DNA from: FW021-bin31 sp964478125
GTDB taxonomy: Bacteria > Bacteroidota > Bacteroidia > Chitinophagales > Chitinophagaceae
NCBI GenBank assembly: GCA_964478125.1
Contig: CAYZGR010000042.1
Coordinates: 1-26,916, forward strand
DNA length: 26,916 nucleotides
Direction: 5' to 3'
Of the stretch, positions 1 to 7,231 are shown piece after piece. Position numbers and translations under genes: made by a program. The notes beneath the pieces were generated by a model. That model worked only from the letters and a program-made list of their open reading frames with translations. It ran no database searches and was not told the DNA's origin. Numbering within the stretch: position 1 is the first letter of the stretch; every line of letters begins with the position of its first letter.

Positions 1-2149
1 CAAAATTTTCCCTGATATAAGCAACGGAAGGATGACATTGAATGGAAAGATTGCCGCCCTGTACCGTATCCAGGAAATCAAAACGAATGGGAAATTCATC
101 TTCAAATCTTTCTGCATGCTTCCGGCCTAAAATTTCTTTATTATGCGCAAACATTAAAAAGTCAAAAGATATTTCCAGGAGCAAGTGACCGCTTTCAAAC
201 AACAATCCATTTTCCGGCGTGATCAGTTCAAAAGACCAGGCATAATTTACTTCTTCTTTGTTAATTCCTTCAATATTCCCCTTCATCCATTGTCCGCCCC
301 AGGCGCCCGGTTCGAACCAGGGCCGAACACGGAAAACATTTTCACTCATGGTGCGTAGCGCTCTTTTTAAATCCTTATAATACATCCAGGTGATCGCATC
401 CGGACGCTGGCTATCAACGACAACTTCAATATTATTTAAAACATCCTTTTTATGTTTGTTCAATAAAACCCAATCTACAAAGTAAAAGCGCTTATACATT
501 TGCACCGTATCTTCGATTCTACTACTTCCCAGGTTCGTGATGTTTCCCGCGCGCATACGGTACTGCAATTCATTTTTAGGTAGATCAAAATAAATGACCG
601 GCGCATCCCAGGAGGATAAAGCAGCGCCGGTTCCCATCAAAATATTAACATCATAATCCGGGTCGGGTAAACATTGCGAAATCCTCTTTTTATCAAAAAG
701 ATCAACCAACTCTTTGTCACATTTCGTTCCCCAAACCGAATCTTCTTTTCCAAGATAAGGTTTCACCAGCTCATTTATTTGTTCTTCCGGTAAAAGCCAG
801 TCGTTTGTATCCTGAATGTTTATTTTTAAATTTTTAGGTAATACACCTTGCAATTCGCTTTTTACTTTTTTCCAAAAAACACCCGTATAACCATCGATGC
901 ACACTGTTTTTCGCTTCACAATATATGCTGCCAGTGAGCCGACATCTTCATAGATCTTCCCATCTTCCAGATGAAAGGAGGGATAAATATCATACTCCAA
1001 TTGAGGGCATACTTCTTTATTGCCCTTCGTCATTGCAAGTCCCGCATTTTTGCGGGATGAAGCAATCTCCTGATCATGAGCTGATATTTTTGTTGAGACT
1101 GCTTCGTCGCCTGCCTTCCGGCCAGGCAGGTTCCTCCCTACCTGCGCTGCGGCTTCGGCAGACAGGCCCTCAGTGACATGGCGCTCCACATTCTTTTTTA
1201 GAGGTAATAAAAACTGGTTTGTTTTTCGAAAAACATCTTTTTTGTTTTCTTCATTCCTATTTTTCAATAAACGTGCAGCACCCAGTATGGTTGCCTTATC
1301 TCCCAATTCAGATGTCATGGCTTTAACGGATAAATTGTTTTTTATAAACTCTTTTTTCATTTCATCAATAAAAAAGCAGGAAGCTCTGCTGATGCCGCCT
1401 CCAAGAACCAGGCATTCCGCTCTAAAACGATCAAGCCAAGGGGCTAAAAACGCGGCAAGCTCTTTACCAAAATCGGCGAAAACCTGAATCGCTTCCGACT
1501 CATTTTGCAAGGCCCGTTCATAAAGGATCTTTACTTCCTTCAGCTGCTCTCCTTTACACAACGCATATTTCTTTAGCAATCCTCTTCCAGAAAAATAATC
1601 TTCCGCCTTCCCATTTTTATAAGGCACCTGGTACAAAGTGCCCCCTTCTGGAACATTATTTCCCTCTTGAACAGGTGTGCCGTTTTTAAGAAATGCGGCG
1701 CCCAAACCCGTCCCCAATGTGATTGCAACGATATTTTGATAAGCCGCTGCTGCCCCCTGCCAGTCTTCTCCCAAAGCAAAGCAAGCCGCGTCATTTTTAA
1801 AATAGACCGGAAAATCCTGCGGTAAATGCAGTTCCTTTTTTAAGGCATCCCTTATGTTTATTCCATACAATGCGTCATATTTCCCCAATCCTTTGATCAG
1901 CGATATGCCGCTTTCATAATCAAAGGGACCCGGCATGGCCATACCGATACCGGCAAGATCAGCCGGTTTTATATTTTTTATTATTGTCTTTATATTTTCA
2001 CTCCATTCTTTTAAAATACTAGGGCTGTTTGCACCTGTATTTATTGTACTTTTATGGTAACTTTCAGCCAAGAGATCGCCATTTACTTCGTTCACCAAAG
2101 CGCCTGCGATGTGCGTTCCGCCGATATCCAGTCCTAAAATAATTTTCAT
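1..2149 (-). CDS. ROK-family sugar kinase fused to class I mannose-6-phosphate isomerase (C-terminus off window)
   Basis: The frame is open from the ATG at 2149 to the window edge, at least 716 codons, with no stop seen on a triplet-by-triplet read. Residues 1-296 are a ROK kinase: the N-terminus has the ATP-binding LDIGGTH motif, followed by FKNDAACFA with the likely catalytic Asp and a LGTGLGAAF phosphate loop. The usual ROK zinc motif CxCGxxGC is not visible. From about residue 375 the protein resembles long class I phosphomannose isomerases: a YDIYPSF start, a kinase-like segment (IDGYTGVFW) without a P-loop, then GAWGGQWM and LSIQCHPS, whose His (about 706) is a likely metal ligand. By family it should phosphorylate a hexose and interconvert mannose-6-P and fructose-6-P in the cytoplasm; the exact sugar is inferred. 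An in-frame ATG at 2167 is rejected because it lies at or before the predicted transcription start. The gene follows a GntR regulator on the same strand. Confidence 0.88.
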   Translation of the reverse strand, partial: MKIILGLDIGGTHIAGALVNEVNGDLLAESYHKSTINTGANSPSILKEWSENIKTIIKNIKPADLAGIGMAMPGPFDYESGISLIKGLGKYDALYGINIRDALKKELHLPQDFPVYFKNDAACFALGEDWQGAAAAYQNIVAITLGTGLGAAFLKNGTPVQEGNNVPEGGTLYQVPYKNGKAEDYFSGRGLLKKYALCKGEQLKEVKILYERALQNESEAIQVFADFGKELAAFLAPWLDRFRAECLVLGGGISRASCFFIDEMKKEFIKNNLSVKAMTSELGDKATILGAARLLKNRNEENKKDVFRKTNQFLLPLKKNVERHVTEGLSAEAAAQVGRNLPGRKAGDEAVSTKISAHDQEIASSRKNAGLAMTKGNKEVCPQLEYDIYPSFHLEDGKIYEDVGSLAAYIVKRKTVCIDGYTGVFWKKVKSELQGVLPKNLKINIQDTNDWLLPEEQINELVKPYLGKEDSVWGTKCDKELVDLFDKKRISQCLPDPDYDVNILMGTGAALSSWDAPVIYFDLPKNELQYRMRAGNITNLGSSRIEDTVQMYKRFYFVDWVLLNKHKKDVLNNIEVVVDSQRPDAITWMYYKDLKRALRTMSENVFRVRPWFEPGAWGGQWMKGNIEGINKEEVNYAWSFELITPENGLLFESGHLLLEISFDFLMFAHNKEILGRKHAERFEDEFPIRFDFLDTVQGGNLSIQCHPSVAYIRENF
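1028..1183. repeat. Palindromic repeat element inserted in frame in the ROK/PMI gene
   Basis: This roughly 155-bp block is built of nested inverted repeats. CGTCATTG at the left faces CAGTGACA at the right, and GAAGCAATCTC (1059-1069) faces GAGACTGCTTC (1095-1105), each pair with one mismatch. Inside are a perfect CCCGCA/TGCGGG hairpin (1041-1056) and a CCTGCC/GGCAGG hairpin (1110-1130). The block is GC-rich compared with its AT-rich flanks. The GTCATTGC...GAAGCAATC signature is that of short palindromic elements scattered in many bacterial genomes, usually between genes. Here it is read through as about 52 residues (323-374) of the fusion protein, rich in Ala, Gly and charged residues. No second copy is apparent in this window. 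Confidence 0.8.
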
Positions 2150-2155
2150 GTACAA

Positions 2156-2167
2156 ATGTTTAAACAT
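2156..2167. promoter_or_regulatory. Perfect 12-bp palindrome, candidate GntR operator
   Basis: ATGTTTAAACAT is a perfect inverted repeat lying between the predicted -7 box and the start codon of the ROK/PMI gene, so it would overlap the transcription start. GntR-family dimers bind short palindromes, and the regulator gene is next door, so an operator role is a reasonable inference. A spaced version of the same half-site (ATGTT at 3003-3007 and AACAT at 3020-3024) lies at the regulator's own promoter. A palindrome this AT-rich can also arise by chance. Confidence 0.45.
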
Positions 2168-2169
2168 AG

Positions 2170-2200
2170 CAAAGATAACGCATATCTTTTAAAAACCAAA
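2170..2200 (-). promoter_or_regulatory. Bacteroidota-type promoter for the ROK/PMI gene
   Basis: On the minus strand a TTTG (2200-2197) is followed after 19 bp by TATCTTTG (2177-2170), an exact match to the TAnnTTTG -7 consensus. Transcription would begin near 2163-2166 and give a leader of about 15 nt before the ATG at 2149. Confidence 0.7.
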
Positions 2201-2211
2201 TCTTATTACAA

Positions 2212-2243
2212 AAGTAGTAAACAGTAGCAGTTACTTACTACTT
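2212..2243. repeat. Inverted repeat in the gntR to ROK/PMI gap
   Basis: AAGTAGTAA (2212-2220) and TTACTACTT (2235-2243) are perfect 9-bp inverted arms around a 14-bp spacer. The repeat lies just downstream of the GntR stop codon and upstream of the next gene's promoter. It could be a weak terminator for gntR (no clean T tract follows) or a second regulator site. Confidence 0.45.
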
Positions 2244-2274
2244 CGAGAGCCCGATGCCGCTGTCTGTACCTTGC

Positions 2275-3000
2275 CTACTTTTTTATATCAATAGAATACG
2301 TAAACTTGTCCGAACGGTAAAAACCAATATTATATTCTACCGGCCGGTCGCCGGGATCATATACAAAGCGTTCTCTTACCAATATGGGATCATGGGGAGA
2401 AATATCCAATTTTTTGGCCATCATGCCGGCCAGTTGTGCCCGGATATGTTCGTTGGACCGAACGACGATGATACCAAACTTTTCTTCCAATAACTGGTAA
2501 AGCGGCTGGTTGAAGTCTTCCCCTCCATCCAACCCGATCCGGGGGTGAAAACTGCTTTCAAAATAGACCACCGGTTTACCCTCAATAGACCTGAGCCGTT
2601 TCAGCAATAGCACTTTCGTATGCTTCCTTATCCTAAAAAAGCGAGACAGCTTCTCATCTGCTTTTACCCACGAAACACTTATTTCTTTATTCTCGAAGGC
2701 AACGCCTTTCTCCATCATTTCCATAGTAAAGCTATGCCAGTGAGTGAGTTGAGTAGACAATCCGCGAGGAGTTACAAACGTACCCACCCCTTTTTTGCGA
2801 GTGATCAGTCCTTCATTTTCCAGCTTATTGGTCGCCTGCCGGATCGTGTTCCTTGAGACACCAAAGCGGTTGGCCAATTCTACTTCTTTTGGTAACGGTT
2901 TACCTCTTTTATACGCAGACTGACCGATCAGTTTACGTAATATTTGTTCGACCTGAGCATGTAAGGGAAGATGACTCTTATGATCAATTTCGAGATTCAT
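2275..3000 (-). CDS. GntR-family transcriptional regulator with UTRA ligand domain
   Basis: A 241-residue HutC-type regulator. The N-terminal winged helix-turn-helix includes LPKEVELANRFGVSRNTIRQ, and the rest is a UTRA domain of the kind that binds sugar phosphates or similar small ligands (PVVYFESSFHP and PVEYNIGFYRSD strands). I place the start at the ATG at 3000. A longer frame begins at 3024, but that ATG lies inside an exact TAnnTTTG box (3018-3025), and family members begin about a dozen residues before the PLHAQV helix. The gene is upstream of, and co-directional with, the ROK/PMI fusion (125 bp gap), so it most likely controls hexose use through that gene and may control itself. The ligand is inferred, not shown. 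Confidence 0.9.
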   Translation of the reverse strand: MNLEIDHKSHLPLHAQVEQILRKLIGQSAYKRGKPLPKEVELANRFGVSRNTIRQATNKLENEGLITRKKGVGTFVTPRGLSTQLTHWHSFTMEMMEKGVAFENKEISVSWVKADEKLSRFFRIRKHTKVLLLKRLRSIEGKPVVYFESSFHPRIGLDGGEDFNQPLYQLLEEKFGIIVVRSNEHIRAQLAGMMAKKLDISPHDPILVRERFVYDPGDRPVEYNIGFYRSDKFTYSIDIKK

Positions 3001-3017
3001 AAATGTTAAAATAGGTG

Positions 3018-3025
3018 CAAACATA
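3018..3025 (-). promoter_or_regulatory. -7 promoter element for gntR
   Basis: The minus strand reads TATGTTTG, an exact TAnnTTTG match, 18 bp before the chosen start at 3000. No convincing TTG is present at the usual distance upstream. The box sits within the spaced ATGTT/AACAT inverted repeat, which would suit autoregulation. Confidence 0.5.
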
Positions 3026-3093
3026 GTATTTATAGCGAAAACTTTCTGTCATCCTCTGAATATTCCCTAATTTTATCCTCAAAAAAGGATTAG

Positions 3094-5751
3094 ATGGAAA
3101 GAAAGGTTGATGAAACATCCATGGCTGAAAAAATAGCGGATTTTCTCCGGAAGCTGAAAGATTCAAAAGACATGAGCAAAAGGAATTATATCAGGGGAGA
3201 GAAGATGTATCTATTGGGGTATTGTCAGGTACTCACCCACGGGAAAAATCAATGGGAAGTTTTAGTAGATATCCCTGATGAAGAGGCCGTAGAATTAAAA
3301 ATTAAAACCGATGAAGAGGATTGGTTTTGTTTTCAAAAAAAGAAACCCCTGGAATGGGGAAGTTGGGGCATTGCCGCTTTATTGCAGGTAAAAGAAGAAT
3401 TAAAAAATACAGCCCCTCAGATACACCCGGAAGGGAGAACCTACACGCGGGAAGGTATGATGAAAAGAGTACTGGAAGAACGGAAAGAAAAGGCGCTTAA
3501 AGCTGATTATAAAATAAAGTTTGCAGATAATATTCATGGCGAACACACGCTTATTAATGAAAAAGGAGTTCATTACAAAATTACATTGAGAGACTTTGAA
3601 AATGAGACAGGCTATATTGATAACCCGGACCTGAAAACGAACAAATTAGGGACTACCAAGCATATCATGTATGCCTTTGATGTTTTAAAATCAAATAAAA
3701 GGACTTTTAACCGGTTGAGTAAACAATATCCTTTTATAGAGGTCTTCCTGGATCCGCTGAATGACTACCGTATCACCTGGTACTATCCCCATGAAATGAA
3801 ACCTAAGGAAAAAAAATTAATAACTAAATATTTCGGTGATAAAAACTATATTGATGAAGATCGTGTTAAAGACTTTCTATTGTTTATTCGGGATGCCGGT
3901 GTTATTTCCAATATCAAGATCAGGCCGGAGGTAGAAGAGAAGGTACAGAAAGCCTGGGATGAAGAAATGCTTGAGGCGGTAAAAAACACGGAAAAATTAG
4001 ACTTCTCCCTGTTAAATGCCCGGCTTTTCCCCTATCAGAAAAAAGGCGTACAGTTTGCCACCTTCAGGAAAGGGGCCATCATCGCCGATGAAATGGGATT
4101 GGGAAAAACCCTTCAGGCCATAGGAACGGCGATAATGAAAAAAGAACTCTTTGGGTTTAAAAAATGCCTGATCGTATGCCCGGCCTCGCTCAAAGATCAA
4201 TGGAAACAGGAAATAGAAAAGTTTTGTAACGAAAAGGCTACGGTCATACAGGGGTTCCCGGAAGAAAGAGAAGCTTTATACAACGAAAGCACGGCTTATT
4301 TTCTTATTGTCAATTATGAAACCGTTCTACGGGACCTGAACGCTATGAATAAGTTGGATATTGATTTCATTATCCTGGATGAAGCTCAACGCATTAAGAA
4401 TTATTCTTCCGTTACGGCGCAAAATATTAAAAAACTCAATAAAAAACATGCTCTGGTTATCACCGGCACCCCGATTGAGAATCGACTGATCGACCTTTAT
4501 TCAGTCATGCAATTCGTGGATCCTGATTTTTTAACGCCTCTGTGGGAATTCTCTTATCAGCACTGTTACTTTGACGCCAACAAGAAGGACAAGATCGTGG
4601 GTTATTACAACCTGCAGCAACTCAACGACCGGTTAAAATCCATTTTATTACGGAGAGAAAAAAGAAACGTCATCAAAGAGTTGCCCCAGGTTACCGAAAT
4701 GACCGTTCCGGTAAATCTCCATCCCGATCAGGCGGATTATCATAGTTCTTTTGCAGCGGGAGTGGCGGCTATTTTAAGAAAAAAGTTTATCTCTCCCTAT
4801 GATTGGCAAAAGCTGATGCTGCTGTTAAATAACATGCGGATGGCATGTGACAGCACCTATCTTATTGATAAGGAAAGCTATCATTCTCCCAAGCTGGAAG
4901 AACTTAAACATATCCTCATTGAAAAATTAGATATCCAAAACAGCCCCCGGAAAATTATCATTTTTTCAGAATGGGTAACCATGCTGAACCTGATTGGGAA
5001 AGTGCTTCGGGAAAACGGAATAAGTTATGCCCAACTCACGGGAAAGGTAGCTGTGAAAAACAGGGGGAAGTTGGTGAAAAAGTTTGAAACCGAGCCCTCC
5101 TGTCAGGTTTTTCTGTCCTCTGAGGCCGGCGGCAGCGGACTGAATTTGCAGGTGGCAGACACGGTGATTAATTTTGAGCTTCCCTGGAATCCGGCGAAGA
5201 AAAATCAGCGGATCGGCCGCATCGACCGCCTCGGACAAAGAAATAAACAACTAACCGTGATCAACCTGCTCACACGGGATTCTATTGAAATGAAGATTGC
5301 CTCCGGGCTTACTCTGAAACAAAATCTTTTTGACGGGGTTTTGGGAGAAAATGGCATGGATGAAGTAGACTTTTCGGCTTCGGGAAGGGCACAGTTTCTT
5401 AAAGAACTGGAAGCTATTATGGATGACCTGGACAACCCGGATGCTCCCAGAGAAACGGAACCCGAAGAACCCGTTACATCAGAAAAAGAGACCATAAAAG
5501 ATTTGATCAGCGAAGAAGCAGGGAAAGAGGATTTAGCGGGAAGCATTCATACAGAACAGGAAAAACCTGTCCCTCAAAAAGACCCATCTCAAACCGAAGC
5601 CGTGGAAAGCGTGTTGAACAACGGCATGGAATTTCTTTCCGGCCTGTTGAAAATGGCCACCGGAAAAAATGCCGGGCTGGAAAACAAAAGAGTGGAAATA
5701 GATAAAGAAACAGGGGAGATCGTCATGCGGTTCAAGCTGCCGGGCCTATAA
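3094..5751 (+). CDS. SNF2-family DEAD/DEAH-box helicase with degenerate SWIM-like N-terminus
   Basis: An 885-residue Swi2/Snf2-type ATPase expected to move along double-stranded DNA or remodel protein-DNA complexes. Motif I (DEMGLGKT) is near residue 332, motif II (DEAQ) near 429, motif III (ITGTPIENR) near 455, and the helicase C-terminal lobe ends with motifs V/VI (GGSGLNLQ, QRIGRIDRLGQR) near 690-713. Residues 33-100 have the strand/helix pattern of a SWIM domain (GEKMYLLGYC..., then WFCF and WGSWGIAALL), but the CxC...CxH zinc ligands are missing. Residues about 775-850 form an acidic, low-complexity linker, followed by a short conserved-looking tail. A weak -7 box (TAATTTTA, 3068-3075) precedes the ATG; the Met at codon 10 is an alternative start. 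The gene is divergent from gntR, and queA follows after 25 bp. Its biological role is unknown. Confidence 0.92.
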   Translation: MERKVDETSMAEKIADFLRKLKDSKDMSKRNYIRGEKMYLLGYCQVLTHGKNQWEVLVDIPDEEAVELKIKTDEEDWFCFQKKKPLEWGSWGIAALLQVKEELKNTAPQIHPEGRTYTREGMMKRVLEERKEKALKADYKIKFADNIHGEHTLINEKGVHYKITLRDFENETGYIDNPDLKTNKLGTTKHIMYAFDVLKSNKRTFNRLSKQYPFIEVFLDPLNDYRITWYYPHEMKPKEKKLITKYFGDKNYIDEDRVKDFLLFIRDAGVISNIKIRPEVEEKVQKAWDEEMLEAVKNTEKLDFSLLNARLFPYQKKGVQFATFRKGAIIADEMGLGKTLQAIGTAIMKKELFGFKKCLIVCPASLKDQWKQEIEKFCNEKATVIQGFPEEREALYNESTAYFLIVNYETVLRDLNAMNKLDIDFIILDEAQRIKNYSSVTAQNIKKLNKKHALVITGTPIENRLIDLYSVMQFVDPDFLTPLWEFSYQHCYFDANKKDKIVGYYNLQQLNDRLKSILLRREKRNVIKELPQVTEMTVPVNLHPDQADYHSSFAAGVAAILRKKFISPYDWQKLMLLLNNMRMACDSTYLIDKESYHSPKLEELKHILIEKLDIQNSPRKIIIFSEWVTMLNLIGKVLRENGISYAQLTGKVAVKNRGKLVKKFETEPSCQVFLSSEAGGSGLNLQVADTVINFELPWNPAKKNQRIGRIDRLGQRNKQLTVINLLTRDSIEMKIASGLTLKQNLFDGVLGENGMDEVDFSASGRAQFLKELEAIMDDLDNPDAPRETEPEEPVTSEKETIKDLISEEAGKEDLAGSIHTEQEKPVPQKDPSQTEAVESVLNNGMEFLSGLLKMATGKNAGLENKRVEIDKETGEIVMRFKLPGL

Positions 5752-5764
5752 AATAAATTTTTCT

Positions 5765-5772
5765 GACCTTTG
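5765..5772 (+). promoter_or_regulatory. Possible promoter giving a leaderless queA transcript
   Basis: GACCTTTG differs from TAnnTTTG at one position and ends 4 bp before the queA ATG (5777). If used, transcription would start at or within a few bases of the start codon. There is no good upstream TTG, so read-through from the helicase gene is the alternative. Confidence 0.35.
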
Positions 5773-5776
5773 CATC

Positions 5777-7036
5777 ATGCATCCAAAAGACCTGTCCATT
5801 GAAGACTTCTCTTATGTTCTGCCCAAAGAAAAAATAGCGCTATATGCTGCCGAGCCAAGAGACAGTTCAAGGCTCCTTATTTATGATGAAGGTTTGATCA
5901 AAGAAGATATTTACCGGAACCTGGAACATCATTTACCCAAAAATTCGGTATTGGTGTTCAATGACACCCGGGTGATTAAATCCCGCCTTTTATTTCCCAA
6001 ATCCACCGGGGCCATTATTGAAATTTTTTGCCTGGAACCCTATGAAGATTTTAGAGGTTATGACCTTTTTTTCCGGCAAACCGGGAAGGCTTTATGGAAA
6101 TGCATGATCGGAAAAGCAGGGAAATGGAAAGAAAAACGATTGTCAAAAACCCTTTCCATTTCGGGAACGGAAGTTACACTTACTGCCGAACTCCAAAAGA
6201 AATTAACAGATTCCTACCTGGTTGAATTATCCTGGACACCGCCCGCCATTTCCCATGGTGAAATAATGGATGCTGCGGGAGTTACCCCCCTGCCGCCCTA
6301 TATCAAAAGGAAAGCCAATAAGAAAGATGAAACCAGTTACCAGACGATCTATTCGGCACATGAAGGATCTGTGGCAGCGCCCACGGCCGGGCTCCATTTT
6401 ACGGATAAGATGATGAAGGGCTTCCAAAGAAAGGGAATCGAGACCTTATTCACTACCTTACACGTCGGCGCCGGGACTTTTAAGCCCGTTAAATCAGATT
6501 TCATGGAAGGTCATATCATGCATAAAGAATGGATGAATATTACCGTAGAATTCCTGGAAAATCTTCTAAAAAACATAGATAAAAGCATCATTACCGTCGG
6601 TACAACTGCAACACGCACGCTTGAAAGCATTTACTGGATGGGAAATAAAATCATAAATGATAAAGTAAACGATATACACGATCTGCAAATCAGTCAATGG
6701 GAGGTATATGACCTTCAAGAAATACACAGCCCAGAAGAGGCTACTGCCGCGCTTATTCATTGGATAAAAAGCCGGGGAAAAAGCCATCTGATGATAGAGA
6801 CGGGAATTCTTATTGCCCCGGGATATGATTATAAAATGATAAACGGTCTGATCACCAATTTTCACCAGCCCCAATCTACTTTATTGCTGCTGGTTGCTGC
6901 ATTAATGGGAGAGGAGTGGCGAAAGGTATATGATTATGCCCTTCAACATAACTTCCGGTTTTTGAGCTATGGAGACGGATGTCTGATTTTGCCTAGAAAG
7001 GAAACGCCCCGCCTTCTTCAGATTACCTCTTTTTAA
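5777..7036 (+). CDS. queA: S-adenosylmethionine:tRNA ribosyltransferase-isomerase
   Basis: QueA moves and isomerises the ribosyl group of SAM onto preQ1 in tRNA, forming epoxyqueuosine at the wobble position of GUN anticodons. The 419-residue protein is longer than typical 340-360 residue members, as is common in this phylum. Recognisable family blocks are FNDTRVI, AAPTAGLHFT, LHVGAGTFKPV, TNFHQPQSTLLLL and the C-terminal YGDGCLIL. The start follows the helicase stop by 25 bp, so the two may be co-transcribed, although a near-consensus -7 box lies directly before the ATG. No other queuosine gene is in the window. Confidence 0.96.
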   Translation: MHPKDLSIEDFSYVLPKEKIALYAAEPRDSSRLLIYDEGLIKEDIYRNLEHHLPKNSVLVFNDTRVIKSRLLFPKSTGAIIEIFCLEPYEDFRGYDLFFRQTGKALWKCMIGKAGKWKEKRLSKTLSISGTEVTLTAELQKKLTDSYLVELSWTPPAISHGEIMDAAGVTPLPPYIKRKANKKDETSYQTIYSAHEGSVAAPTAGLHFTDKMMKGFQRKGIETLFTTLHVGAGTFKPVKSDFMEGHIMHKEWMNITVEFLENLLKNIDKSIITVGTTATRTLESIYWMGNKIINDKVNDIHDLQISQWEVYDLQEIHSPEEATAALIHWIKSRGKSHLMIETGILIAPGYDYKMINGLITNFHQPQSTLLLLVAALMGEEWRKVYDYALQHNFRFLSYGDGCLILPRKETPRLLQITSF

Positions 7037-7231
7037 AGTCGCTCACAAAATAAATTTTTTGAGTTGTGGATTTTAATTTTCTGCAACAGTATCGGTTTCG
7101 CACAAAGATTCTCACAGATTACAAACCTTCTTCAAATATAGCCCGCCGTTCCATTGCGTCATTCATTCGGCAATCCCTGCCGAACTCCTATACGTTTGCA
7201 ATAGCACAATATCCAACACTATTTCCTTCAG
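7037..7231. other. Intergenic region between convergent queA and receptor gene, with hairpins
   Basis: No gene is supported in these 195 bp. Just after queA an imperfect CTCACAAAA/TTTTTTGAG hairpin (about 7044-7064) could end queA transcripts. At 7166-7184 TTCGGCA and TGCCGAA form a perfect 7-bp stem with a 5-nt loop and no T tract on either strand. This is the expected place for transcription from both sides to stop. Confidence 0.35.

Noticed and set aside
925..1487. Two plus-strand ORFs (83 and 104 codons) in the left part of the window
   Set aside because: They lie antisense to the continuous ROK/PMI frame, have no family resemblance, and one runs through the palindromic repeat.
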